In this document: in pieces, positions 13,415 through 20,202 of the stretch
Position numbering within the stretch: the stretch's first letter is position 1
Layout of the letters: the number at the start of each line of letters is the position of its first letter
Origin: a virus
Reading direction: 5' to 3' (one strand)
Virus record (IMG/VR): IMGVR_UViG_3300034071_002683
Coordinates: 1-33,956 of that record
Length of the DNA: 33,956 bases
The notes under the pieces: model-generated
What the model was told of the DNA's origin: nothing
Databases searched by the model: none
Seen by the model: only the letters and a program-made list of their open reading frames with translations
Translations under genes and position numbers: made by a program

Positions 13415-13615
13415 ATGACAGACTTATTTAATTTATGCGAAGTTCGCTTCCGGTTATACCGGAAAAGACTATGCGCAATAAAACTGCCTTTTATGAGAAT
13501 TGAATTTTTTGTACCGAAGGTTTACACAACCTACATAGAAACATACCAAGAGGCTTGGTATGACTGTTGGGCGGAGTATGAGAAGTCAGGCGACCCTGAC
13601 GACATTCCATTCTAA
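13415..13615 (+). CDS. 66-aa early protein ending in an SSB-like C-terminal peptide
   Basis: The start is the ATG at 13415, behind GGGAGACA; the longer frame upstream runs through the promoter. The 66-aa product begins MTDLFNLCEVRFRLYRKRL and ends SGDPDDIPF. The terminal DDIPF is the conserved acidic tip by which bacterial SSB recruits replication and repair proteins. The rest is too short and basic/aromatic to be an SSB OB fold. It could compete with host SSB for partners such as RecO, RecG, PriA or the clamp loader, or act as a small single-strand binder. The tail is seen; the role is inferred. Confidence 0.7.
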   Translation: MTDLFNLCEVRFRLYRKRLCAIKLPFMRIEFFVPKVYTTYIETYQEAWYDCWAEYEKSGDPDDIPF

Positions 13616-13633
13616 AATATCAAACAATCACTT

Positions 13634-13667
13634 AACCCGGTTAAATTAAGTTTTAACCGGGTTTTTT
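13634..13667 (+). terminator. rho-independent terminator
   Basis: AACCCGGTTAAA (13634-13645) and TTTAACCGGGTT (13652-13663) with a 6-base loop, then a T run. It ends the 66-aa gene. Confidence 0.9.
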
Positions 13668-13700
13668 ATTATCATTGGTAGTAGTTATCTATTTGTCAAA

Positions 13701-14042
13701 ATGACTAACTATCAAGTTCGATATGGGAACAATGTCAAAAAGCACAAAAAAAAGTGCCGTAACGCACACACAAGAACCTATGGTATTTGCTGTGTGTGCA
13801 TGATTAATAAATCTGAACAGGTGCATCACTCCAGTTATAGGCGGTCAGGAGACAGGTATGGGATTAATATTTTCCCTGTTTGTAAGCACTGTCATAAAAA
13901 CGCCTGCCATAGTCCTAAAAACTGGATTGTTCACCCCATAAATCCAGAATGGAAGAATCATAATACCCCTGAGTTTACAGCCCGCTTAAAACGAAATTAT
14001 CAACGGCTGCGGAAATTAAAACTCAATAAAAAACCCTCTTGA
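13701..14042 (+). CDS. HNH-type endonuclease-like protein
   Basis: A 113-aa basic protein with a zinc-ribbon HNH layout: CCVCMINKSEQVHH (first Cys pair, then the HH of the catalytic strand), a short helix, and FPVCKHCHKNACH (second Cys pair and last His). Ends are lysine-rich. Phage HNH proteins of this size nick or cut DNA, often helping packaging, or act as homing nucleases. It starts 34 bp after a terminator with no clear ribosome-binding site or promoter, so expression is unclear. Confidence is good for the fold, low for the role. Confidence 0.75.
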   Translation: MTNYQVRYGNNVKKHKKKCRNAHTRTYGICCVCMINKSEQVHHSSYRRSGDRYGINIFPVCKHCHKNACHSPKNWIVHPINPEWKNHNTPEFTARLKRNYQRLRKLKLNKKPS

Positions 14043-14056
14043 TTGTCAAGAGGGTT
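14032..14056 (-). terminator. bidirectional rho-independent terminator
   Basis: AACCCTCTTGA and TCAAGAGGGTT around TTG. The T run is on the minus-strand side (TTTTTTATTG), so it ends the 58-aa gene at 14071 and also covers the end of the HNH gene. Confidence 0.8.
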
Positions 14057-14070
14057 GTGTTTGCTATGGA

Positions 14071-14247
14071 TTAATATTCGTCATCGTCTTCTTTATTGTC
14101 TTCATCGTCTTCATCGTCTTGATCATCTTCATCATCACCACCATACAGTTCATGAATGCTACTAGCTTCACGAACTACTGCACATCTGCCCAATGCAGGT
14201 ACATAACTGATGGCTTGTGCCTTTCCATTTTTCCATCTATACTTCAT
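14071..14247 (-). CDS. 58-aa protein with a very acidic tail
   Basis: A 58-codon frame starting MKYRWKNGKAQAISYVPALG; from about residue 36 it is almost only Asp and Glu (GGDDEDDQDDEDDEDN). The ATG has AGGAGACA about 6 nt upstream and an early-family promoter at 14274-14302. A short basic/beta head with a long acidic tail recalls DNA-mimic inhibitors and histone- or polymerase-binding phage proteins; this is a hypothesis only. It converges with the HNH gene. Confidence 0.7.
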   Translation of the reverse strand: MKYRWKNGKAQAISYVPALGRCAVVREASSIHELYGGDDEDDQDDEDDEDNKEDDDEY

Positions 14248-14273
14248 GGTTGTTGTCTCCTGTTGATATTATC

Positions 14274-14302
14274 AATATAGTCCATCTACTATTTATTGTC
14301 AA
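14274..14302 (-). promoter_or_regulatory. early-family promoter
   Basis: Minus strand: -35 TTGACA (14297-14302), 17-bp spacer with ATAAATAGTAGATGGAC, -10 TATATT (14274-14279). It drives the acidic 58-aa gene. Confidence 0.85.
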
Positions 14303-14320
14303 TAGGTTTTAGAAAAATAT

Positions 14321-14947
14321 TTATAGAGACAAGTGTTTCTGCAAAATCTCTTGTACAACTTCTTGTACAACTTCTTGGCTACCACTGCCATCTACTTGGA
14401 TAGTTGAAGATGGATGAGACAAGTACAAATCTGCATAACCCGCTTGTACCCGACGGTGAAAAGCAATTGTCTCTTGTTCAATACGATCTAATTTAGCTTG
14501 TCCGCGCTTACGCAGTAACCCTACCTCTACATCCACGTCTAACCAAATAGTTACATCACTCAGTAAACCTCCTGTGGCAATCTGATTGAGATTATTAATT
14601 AGACTCATATCTAAACCCCTACCATAACCTTGGTAGGCAATAGTAGAGTCTGTATAGCGATCGCACAGAATATATTTTCCCGTAGCCAAGTTTGGTTTTA
14701 GCTCCTCTTGGATATGCTGCACTCTGTCAGCAGCATACAATAGAAGTTCTGTAACTTCATTTATGGGCTTATCTACTGGCTTTGACAGTAATAACTCTCG
14801 TAAGCTTTTCCCTAATTCTGTTCCTCCTGGTTCACGGGTTAGCATTACAGGTATACCTAGACTTTCTAGCCATTGGGAGCAAAGGTGCATCTGGGTAGTT
14901 TTCCCACAACCCTCTACCCCTTCAAAAACAATTAACTTACCATTCAT
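14321..14947 (-). CDS. tmk: thymidylate kinase (dTMP kinase)
   Basis: A 208-aa bacterial-type thymidylate kinase, full length. The P-loop FEGVEGCGKTTQ is at the N-terminus, then LTREPGGTELG (DR/E substrate motif), CDRYTDSTIAYQGYGRGLD (dTMP binding) and the LID region after TIWLDVDVEVGLLRKRG. It phosphorylates dTMP to dTDP in the cytosol for dTTP supply during phage replication. It starts at the ATG at 14947, about 100 bp after the primase gene, and is probably co-transcribed with it. It could be of host origin. Confidence 0.95.
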   Translation of the reverse strand: MNGKLIVFEGVEGCGKTTQMHLCSQWLESLGIPVMLTREPGGTELGKSLRELLLSKPVDKPINEVTELLLYAADRVQHIQEELKPNLATGKYILCDRYTDSTIAYQGYGRGLDMSLINNLNQIATGGLLSDVTIWLDVDVEVGLLRKRGQAKLDRIEQETIAFHRRVQAGYADLYLSHPSSTIQVDGSGSQEVVQEVVQEILQKHLSL

Positions 14948-14976
14948 ATTAGTAGATGTAGGCGCAGCCCAAGAGA

Positions 14977-15043
14977 GACACCAGTATTTAAGGTGTCGTT
15001 TTTTAGATTTTTACCAGACATCTAGTGGGTTGCTCCCACTAGA
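14977..15043. promoter_or_regulatory. two hairpins between primase and tmk
   Basis: GACACC/GGTGTC (14977-14982, 14992-14997), with a T run only on the plus side, and TCTAGTGGG/CCCACTAGA (15021-15029, 15035-15043) with a 5-base loop. Neither has a T run on the minus strand, so they may shape mRNA processing between primase and tmk rather than terminate. Confidence 0.45.
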
Positions 15044-15051
15044 TTATTCCA

Positions 15052-18000
15052 CTAAACCTTAGTAGCCCGCTTTAGTATGCGAATAATAAGGTGGGCGGGG
15101 ATAGGTAAAAACTGTCTGGTTTTTGTTCCGTTAGGATTTTTTTGGAGAACGCTGATCACATAACCCGTTTCATTGACCTCTTTAACTGGTCCTTGGATTG
15201 GGTGATTGAGTTCTTTTGCCCGGTCATTCACAAAAAATTCAACCACATCATCAGGTGATGGGTTGCCTTGTGGAACAGGTGACGGGTCGGAAGTATTGTC
15301 CTGGGTAGGGTTTGGGGAAAGTGACGGCAGATCCAATACTGCATCCCCTCTATATATAGGATCTATGTTCTTATCCTCTATTGGGGACATGGGAGAAGAG
15401 AGACTAGAATTATTATTTCTAATTTCCATTGGAGTATAAGAGTTCTCGTCACTACCCTCAAAAGCCTTATCTAGCAAGACTTCTGACCCGTCACTGCCTT
15501 CTAAACTTTTCCCGTCATGTGTCAAGGAACTGGACAAAAGTAGTTCGTGAGTGGGAATTTCGTCGTCTAAACCTGTCTGCCGCAACCGCAACCCGACAAT
15601 AAATTTGCCAGTATTTGTGGCTTTGTGTTTCACCCCCCAACCCAGAACTGAGTTGCACAACTCAATTAAGTCAGGGCTAAAGGTCTTAGACGCTTTGGCT
15701 TGGCTACCTGTCTCTGCACAGTGTCTAGAATAGCTGCCGAAGAGGGTCTTAATGAGACCACCATCAGCACCTTCATTCTTGTTACTGCCTACAGGGGTCA
15801 TGGCTGTAGGATCGTAAATCACTTTCTCGTTTAACCAGTCAGCTAACGAGTCTACACGCATTCGGTTAACCCAGAACTCAAGGGTGCATTCTGGTATCTC
15901 TTGGATACCAGACAACACCTTTCTTACATAGTCGTCATCAAGACTCAGAACGTGATTGGTGAAAGCTGCTAATTCCGGCTCAAACAGTTCCTCAAGATTT
16001 TTCCGCTTGGCTATCCCAACAGTGTTGTTACATGGTACTGTAATCACTCGCCGCTTAACCCTACTAGCACTGTCACCTGCAAATACAGGTAAGTTAGAAC
16101 AGACTGCCACCATGCCGTCATAGCGGTAGCTAAAGGCCTTTTGACCTTTGTTCTCAGCACGTAGCAAATCCTCCCCGGTTAAAGAGAGGAATTTCCCTAG
16201 TTTTCCGGTTGCTTTATCTTCATCAGGAAACAACACAAGCCGCTTCTGGTAGGCATTAGCAGCTTCAAAGTTGTTATTACACCAATCATCAAGGGTGCTG
16301 GTATGCACGTTCTGAGAACCGATTAAGGACACGAGTAACCGGGTAAACGTACCCTTGCCTGTGCCACCTAAACCAATTAAGTGCAAAAACTTCTGTAGGT
16401 CTGAGCGACCTTTGATGACGGCGTTGCAATAGCACATCAAAAGATCCTTGATCTGTTGATTGCCACCGCTTAAATGGTTCAAAAACTCATTGATGTTATC
16501 CCAGCTCGTAGCCTCTCTGTCATATTCCCTGGGTAGTTGCCATGTCAATCTGTATCCAGGAGCATGAGGCATTAACTTTCCAGTTTGAATTTCTAGGACA
16601 CCATTTCTAAATGGGAGTAGTTCTTTAGGCGATCGCTCTACCCAAGTACGCTGAATCAAATGATGCCTAAGCATTCTGGTAACGTTAGTGATGTACCCAT
16701 CACCACCGTAGCCAGTGTATCCTTTGCCTTCAACAATATTCATTACTGCACTGGCAATGAACTGATCGGTTTCCACAGCCCAAACACCTGGGGAGTCCGC
16801 CTGGTAGCGCATCCAACGCAAGCTGGCATTGTTGAATGCAAGAATATCTCGGTATTCTTCGGCGATTTCCGCTGCCAAAATATCAGGAGTAGGGATTTTC
16901 CGCTTCTCCTGAAAGTGTAATTCGAGTTTTAGCTTGTCCAACCTTGTTTTTACCTCTTTGAGAGATTTTTTTAGTTCCTTGGGGTTTTTGGTGATTAAAT
17001 CATCTAAACCCTTACCATGTTCAGGTTTCCACCGCATTTCCAATAGATAGGTCTCACTATCTTTTAATAGATAGTGAAATCTTCTATTAGCTTTCAGAAC
17101 AGCCTTGACGGCTGTTTTTTTGGTGTCTCTGTCCATTGCCAGGATCATAGCAGATCCGTCTCCAGTAAATTGCTCAAGGGCTGGGTTAATCTCTTTTTTC
17201 CCCCCACAGGAACATCCATAGACAGCGATCGCGCATAACCCAGTGCTTAAACCTGACAACGCTTTTTTACCACCCTCTGTCAAGAATCTAGGCACTTCTG
17301 GCATTTCTTTAATAGCATCCCAGAAGCTACCGCCCATGGGAATATCAGTTCCCCACAATTTATTAATTTTTTCCCTGATGGACTTAGGCACGGGTGGTAA
17401 GTATGGTTTATCCCCAATTCCCTTGGGAGCAAAATATGAATATTCCCTGTGCTTAGACGGGATGTTGACAATCACCTGCCAAATACTCCCATCTTCATTT
17501 TTCAAGAATGCTCCTAATAATTCATTCTTGGAAATATTGTGTGTGAATCGGGTTTTTTTCCATCCCAAGGTCTCATGAATAGGGTATGAAGCGTCCATTC
17601 CATCAGACCATTCGCACTCTCGATGGAACTCAACAGCACTTTCAAATAGTGCCGGGTCAATTCCACTCCCTGTAGTAAAATCCGTAAAAACTTTTTTCTT
17701 AAATTGTTCAAAAATGTCTTGACAATTGTTATTTGATTGCGCTATATTAATAGCATGATTTGAATTATTCATATCATTCTCCATTGTGACACTGTTTAAT
17801 TTATTCATATTGTTCTCCTTAGTAATGGTAGTGTTTAAGTTATTCATGTCATTCTCCTTAGTAATGGTAGTGTTTAAGTTATTCATGTCATTCTCCTTAG
17901 TAATGGTAGTGTTTAAGTTATTCATGTCATTCTCCTTAGTGATGGTAATGTTTGAATTGTTCATGTCATTTTCGATTGTGGCACTGTTTAAATTTAGATT

Positions 18001-18156
18001 ATTCATTTGATACTCCTTAGTATCGGTAGTGTTTAAATTATTCATGTCATTTTCTACTGTGGTAGTAGTGTTTTTCACTTGATACCCCTTGGTATCGGTA
18101 AGATTTAATTCAGTTGAGTTCATGGTGTTCTCTGTGTTTAATTGAGTTAAGTTCAT
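15052..18156 (-). CDS. phage/plasmid primase-helicase (DUF3854 TOPRIM-like + D5/SF3 helicase)
   Basis: A 1034-aa replication protein. Residues 1-130 are low-complexity repeats (MNNLNTTITKEND units). A DUF3854/TOPRIM-like primase region follows (FLTEGGKKALSGLSTG near 290, AMILAMDRDTKK near 340), then a D5-N-type region (WVERSPKELLPFRNGVLE, near 510) and an SF3 helicase: Walker A GLGGTGKGTF (near 600), Walker B VLFPDED, sensor VCSNLPVF, arginine region RVKRRVITV. The C-terminal 250 residues carry a winged-helix-like part and a polar tail. It probably primes and unwinds the phage replicon. The true start among ten in-frame ATGs is uncertain. Confidence 0.9.
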   Translation of the reverse strand: MNLTQLNTENTMNSTELNLTDTKGYQVKNTTTTVENDMNNLNTTDTKEYQMNNLNLNSATIENDMNNSNITITKENDMNNLNTTITKENDMNNLNTTITKENDMNNLNTTITKENNMNKLNSVTMENDMNNSNHAINIAQSNNNCQDIFEQFKKKVFTDFTTGSGIDPALFESAVEFHRECEWSDGMDASYPIHETLGWKKTRFTHNISKNELLGAFLKNEDGSIWQVIVNIPSKHREYSYFAPKGIGDKPYLPPVPKSIREKINKLWGTDIPMGGSFWDAIKEMPEVPRFLTEGGKKALSGLSTGLCAIAVYGCSCGGKKEINPALEQFTGDGSAMILAMDRDTKKTAVKAVLKANRRFHYLLKDSETYLLEMRWKPEHGKGLDDLITKNPKELKKSLKEVKTRLDKLKLELHFQEKRKIPTPDILAAEIAEEYRDILAFNNASLRWMRYQADSPGVWAVETDQFIASAVMNIVEGKGYTGYGGDGYITNVTRMLRHHLIQRTWVERSPKELLPFRNGVLEIQTGKLMPHAPGYRLTWQLPREYDREATSWDNINEFLNHLSGGNQQIKDLLMCYCNAVIKGRSDLQKFLHLIGLGGTGKGTFTRLLVSLIGSQNVHTSTLDDWCNNNFEAANAYQKRLVLFPDEDKATGKLGKFLSLTGEDLLRAENKGQKAFSYRYDGMVAVCSNLPVFAGDSASRVKRRVITVPCNNTVGIAKRKNLEELFEPELAAFTNHVLSLDDDYVRKVLSGIQEIPECTLEFWVNRMRVDSLADWLNEKVIYDPTAMTPVGSNKNEGADGGLIKTLFGSYSRHCAETGSQAKASKTFSPDLIELCNSVLGWGVKHKATNTGKFIVGLRLRQTGLDDEIPTHELLLSSSLTHDGKSLEGSDGSEVLLDKAFEGSDENSYTPMEIRNNNSSLSSPMSPIEDKNIDPIYRGDAVLDLPSLSPNPTQDNTSDPSPVPQGNPSPDDVVEFFVNDRAKELNHPIQGPVKEVNETGYVISVLQKNPNGTKTRQFLPIPAHLIIRILKRATKV
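17772..18060 (-). repeat. tandem 39-bp in-frame repeats with ribosome-binding sites and ATGs
   Basis: In-frame ATGs lie at 18156, 18123, 18045, 18006, 17964, 17925, 17886, 17847, 17808 and 17772, mostly 36-42 bp apart. Three units (17925 to 17809) are identical, 39 bp each. In at least six, GGAG or GGAGA stands 5-8 nt before the ATG (AAGGAGAATGAC then ATG), so each repeat is both coding sequence and a translation start region. Confidence 0.85.
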
Positions 18157-18189
18157 GGTCTTATCCTTTTGATTTTGTTTTCGTCTGTG

Positions 18190-18278
18190 TCCACAAAGTT
18201 TCTCTTGTGGATCTTCGGTTCAAGAAGAGTTTGTTTTGTTCCTGGACTCTTCTTAGTCAACAATTAACAAGATTGTTG
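18190..18278 (-). promoter_or_regulatory. three leader hairpins of the primase mRNA
   Basis: Perfect stems: CAACAAT/ATTGTTG (18258-18264, 18272-18278), AAGAAGAGT/ACTCTTCTT (18222-18230, 18246-18254), and TCCACAA/TTGTGGA (18190-18196, 18205-18211). They lie one after the other between the leader peptide and the first primase ATG. Confidence 0.55.
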
Positions 18279-18294
18279 TTTTCACTGTTATATA

Positions 18295-18354
18295 TTAACA
18301 AATTATTTTTAAACGTCCAAACCTGTAATTGTTCACTTTTTTCTGGATTTGCAT
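18295..18354 (-). CDS. 19-aa leader peptide of the primase transcript
   Basis: ATG at 18354 behind GAGGAGACA encodes MQIQKKVNNYRFGRLKIIC, a basic 19-aa peptide, then TAA. Good ribosome-binding site, position inside the structured leader, and a similar leader peptide at 12593 make it credible. It may couple translation to folding of the downstream hairpins. Confidence 0.45.
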   Translation of the reverse strand: MQIQKKVNNYRFGRLKIIC

Positions 18355-18379
18355 TTTTTGTCTCCTCTTTTTGTTTGAT

Positions 18380-18444
18380 AAAGCCGATGTTTGCCGCATC
18401 GGCTTTTATGTGTTTATTATATCATGCCCAAGCCTAAATGGCAA
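18380..18444 (-). promoter_or_regulatory. primase promoter and 5' hairpin
   Basis: Minus strand: -35 TTGCCA (18439-18444), 17-bp spacer, -10 TATAAT (18416-18421). The transcript would start near 18409 and fold at once into AAAGCCGATG/CATCGGCTTT (18397-18406, 18380-18389), which may protect its 5' end. It has no early-family spacer. Confidence 0.65.
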
Positions 18445-18561
18445 TAAGTATCTGGTAATAATTTAAGTATAAATAGTTAAGCGTGGCTGCTTATAAGTAT
18501 TCAACAAAAAGTGCTATTTCCCACATTTTCCACATTTCCCAAAAACTTAAAATATTTAAAA

Positions 18562-18592
18562 ACCCATTGGTGGTTGTTGTCCACCAATGGGT
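18562..18592 (-). terminator. rho-independent terminator
   Basis: ACCCATTGGTGG and CCACCAATGGGT around a 7-base loop; on the minus strand it is followed by TTTTTAAATATTTT. It ends the repeat-protein gene at 18614. The 18357-18561 stretch holds only the primase promoter and a few AT-rich bases with TTTCCCACA-like motifs. Confidence 0.85.
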
Positions 18593-18613
18593 CTTGTTTT
18601 TTGATGTCGTTTC

Positions 18614-18970
18614 TTATTCCCCTTTTTTAGCTTGTTTATTTTGCAACCTTTTTAGCCGTCTTTTTTCGTTGTACTTACGCATATATTCGCGCTGCTTTTC
18701 CTTCTGCTCTTCTGTCATGTTTTCTACCCATCTTTGCCTAGACTCGCGCTGCCTTAGTAGCTGGTCTTCCGTCATGTTAGCAGCCCACTCACGATTGGCT
18801 TTACGCTGCTTTTCTTTTTGTTCTTCTGTTAAGTTGGCAAGCCATTCTCGTTTAGCGTGCCGCTGTTTTTCCCGTTGTTCCTCACTTATGTTCTTTGCGT
18901 ATTTGCGTTTACGCGCCTTCCCTTTTTCAGTTGCGTTGTAGCGGGCTTGGGCTTCTGGATAGTAAGTCAT
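18614..18970 (-). CDS. basic helical protein with 19-residue repeats
   Basis: The best start is the ATG at 18970 behind GAGGACAAC (118 aa); the frame extends five codons further. The head (TYYPEAQARYNATEKGKARKRKYA) is shared with the 61-aa protein at 20203. Four consecutive ~19-residue repeats follow, each N-(I/L/M)-(S/T)-E-(E/D)-Q...RQR...R.W...N, giving an arginine/lysine/glutamine-rich single long helix. Such proteins may coat DNA or RNA or act as rulers. Driven by the early-family promoter at 18998-19026. Confidence 0.7.
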   Translation of the reverse strand: MTYYPEAQARYNATEKGKARKRKYAKNISEEQREKQRHAKREWLANLTEEQKEKQRKANREWAANMTEDQLLRQRESRQRWVENMTEEQKEKQREYMRKYNEKRRLKRLQNKQAKKGE

Positions 18971-18997
18971 GTTGTCCTCTTTCAATCTGCAAATATC

Positions 18998-19026
18998 ACC
19001 ATAGTCTATCTATTGTTTTTTGTCAA
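18998..19026 (-). promoter_or_regulatory. early-family promoter
   Basis: Minus strand: -35 TTGACA (19021-19026), 17-bp spacer with ATAGATAGAC, -10 TATGGT (18998-19003). It drives the repeat-protein gene. Confidence 0.75.
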
Positions 19027-19050
19027 CGCGACTAAGAATTGTGCTTAAAC

Positions 19051-19084
19051 ACAAAAAACCACTTAGACAAAAATCTAAGTGGTT
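19051..19084 (-). terminator. rho-independent terminator
   Basis: AACCACTTAGA and TCTAAGTGGTT around CAAAAA; on the minus strand it is followed by TTTTTTGTG. It ends the two-gene unit 19439-19085. Confidence 0.85.
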
Positions 19085-19249
19085 CTATTTTTGCTCCCAT
19101 CTCACAAAACACCCATTAAACTCAGGGTGACTTTCTAGAAAGTCGTCTTTGAGCGCGATCGCACTCATCAAATCTTCAGTAATCCAGGGACTACAAAAGA
19201 TTATCTTGCTGGTCTTGTGTTGACCAGCCTTTAATTTAAATCTGTACAT
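19085..19249 (-). CDS. 54-aa early protein, unknown
   Basis: A 54-codon frame starting MYRFKLKAGQHKTSKIIF, then CSPWITEDLMSAIALKDDF and ending CFVRWEQK. Its ATG overlaps the 3' end of the RMF-like gene by 14 nt, so translation is coupled. The size and the ending (strand, acidic helix with EDL.SAIA) are similar in style to the 54-aa protein at 12432 (DEELRAIA), so the two may be distant relatives. Function unknown. Confidence 0.6.
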   Translation of the reverse strand: MYRFKLKAGQHKTSKIIFCSPWITEDLMSAIALKDDFLESHPEFNGCFVRWEQK

Positions 19250-19439
19250 TGTCCAGGCTTTTTTCTAAAGCAGCCACCCTGACTGCTCTCATTTGTTCGC
19301 CACAAATCCAACCATCCCTTAAGGGAGAATGTTCTATGGGGCATGACACCCCAGAATTGAAAAGATCAATTCCTTGGTTAAACATTTTCAAATGTTTTTT
19401 ATGAGATTTGTGGTTGGCTAATGCTTCTTCTTTTGTCAT
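19236..19439 (-). CDS. RMF/CrpP-like small protein
   Basis: A 67-aa protein. The pattern FNQGIDLFNSG, then CPIEH, LRDGWICGEQMRA resembles ribosome modulation factor and the phage/plasmid CrpP group: two helices, a glycine turn, CP, then R..W..G...A. If right, it may bind ribosomes and lower host translation, or modify another target. AAGGAGACA precedes the ATG, behind an early-family promoter. The match is by eye and modest. Confidence 0.5.
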   Translation of the reverse strand: MTKEEALANHKSHKKHLKMFNQGIDLFNSGVSCPIEHSPLRDGWICGEQMRAVRVAALEKSLDNVQI

Positions 19440-19469
19440 ATTGCCTTGTCTCCTTTTGTTCGTATTAAT

Positions 19470-19498
19470 AATATAGTCTATCCTACTATTTATGTCAA
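19470..19498 (-). promoter_or_regulatory. early-family promoter
   Basis: Minus strand: -35 TTGACA (19493-19498), 17-bp spacer TAAATAGTAGGATAGAC, -10 TATATT (19470-19475). It drives the RMF-like gene and the gene after it. Confidence 0.85.
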
Positions 19499-19571
19499 TA
19501 GGTTTAAAGAATATTTTGTACTGAATTTTTATTAACTTTTTATACGGTGCAAATAAGTAAGTAGGACAAAG

Positions 19572-19600
19572 AACCGCTTAGACAGAACGACTAAGCAGTT
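19572..19600 (-). terminator. imperfect rho-independent terminator
   Basis: AACCGCTTAG and CTAAGCAGTT pair with one mismatch around a 9-base loop; TTCTTTGT follows on the minus strand. It ends the gene 20048-19620. Confidence 0.6.
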
Positions 19601-19619
19601 ATAGTTGAATGGCATTTGT

Positions 19620-20048
19620 TCAAAACAAACTTAACTGGGTAAACCTTTTCGGTTTTTGCCGTTGCCTAAGCAGCCAGTCAGCCGCTTCTATGCAGTATTT
19701 GATATGGCGATCGCGCCACCCCAGTCTTTCCATTTCCTGGACTTCTGGGAACTGAACCATCCAGTCCCACGCACTTATCGGGATATTTTTTCCAATTAAT
19801 TTGGGAATAACTGTAGCCATTTCTGGTTTCCAATATCGTTTCAAGCAGCCACCAACGGCTACAAAACTTTTTTTCACTTCATCCTCAGTAATACAAGAGT
19901 CCGGTGTTTCCATGCTTTCTAGTCTTTCCAGTTCAGTCTCCAAGCAAATCAGTCTGTCTACGTACATTTTTATCTTTTTGCTTATTAATTTTAAGCACGC
20001 TTGGATTTGGTGTTTTAGCACCTTTATTTTATTTTTTAAAATACTCAT
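19620..20048 (-). CDS. early protein with shared coiled-coil N-terminus (second copy)
   Basis: A 142-aa protein. Residues ~10-45 (LKHQIQACLKLISKKIKMYV, DRLICLETELERLES) match the N-terminus of the 141-aa protein at 12713. The remainder is different: ITEDEVKKSFVAVGG, WDWMVQFPEVQEMERLGWRDR, IEAADWLLRQRQKPKRF, mostly helical with several tryptophans. The common helix with swapped C-terminus suggests domain shuffling between early genes. Driven by the promoter at 20075-20103. Confidence 0.7.
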   Translation of the reverse strand: MSILKNKIKVLKHQIQACLKLISKKIKMYVDRLICLETELERLESMETPDSCITEDEVKKSFVAVGGCLKRYWKPEMATVIPKLIGKNIPISAWDWMVQFPEVQEMERLGWRDRHIKYCIEAADWLLRQRQKPKRFTQLSLF

Positions 20049-20074
20049 AGTCCCACCCTTTGTTTGTTGACTGT

Positions 20075-20103
20075 AACATAGTCTATTTACCGCAAGTTGT
20101 CAA
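20075..20103 (-). promoter_or_regulatory. early-family promoter
   Basis: Minus strand: -35 TTGACA (20098-20103), 17-bp spacer ending TAAATAGAC, -10 TATGTT (20075-20080). Confidence 0.75.
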
Positions 20104-20159
20104 CAAAATTATAAAAAATATTTCTTACGATACACTTCTAAGCACATCCCTATTCTTAA

Positions 20160-20175
20160 CTAAATAGACTATATT
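20160..20175 (+). promoter_or_regulatory. early-family promoter, -35 degenerate
   Basis: CTAAATAGACTATATT matches the conserved spacer end plus -10 (20170-20175), but no TTGACA stands 17-18 bp upstream. It probably drives the 61-aa gene at 20203 weakly or with help. Confidence 0.55.
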
Positions 20176-20202
20176 AATGTGTGCCGTTAACCAAAGATTC
20201 CT

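Noticed and set aside
17786-18010. Plus-strand frame with repeating hydrophobic FKLFMSFSLVMVV units
   Set aside because: It is the antisense of the tandem repeats in the primase gene and has no ribosome-binding site.
17772-18060. CRISPR array
   Set aside because: Units are head-to-tail coding repeats without unique spacers.
18483-18941. Plus-strand frame rich in Cys, Ser and Phe
   Set aside because: Antisense shadow of the Arg/Glu-rich repeat protein; the composition follows from the opposite strand.
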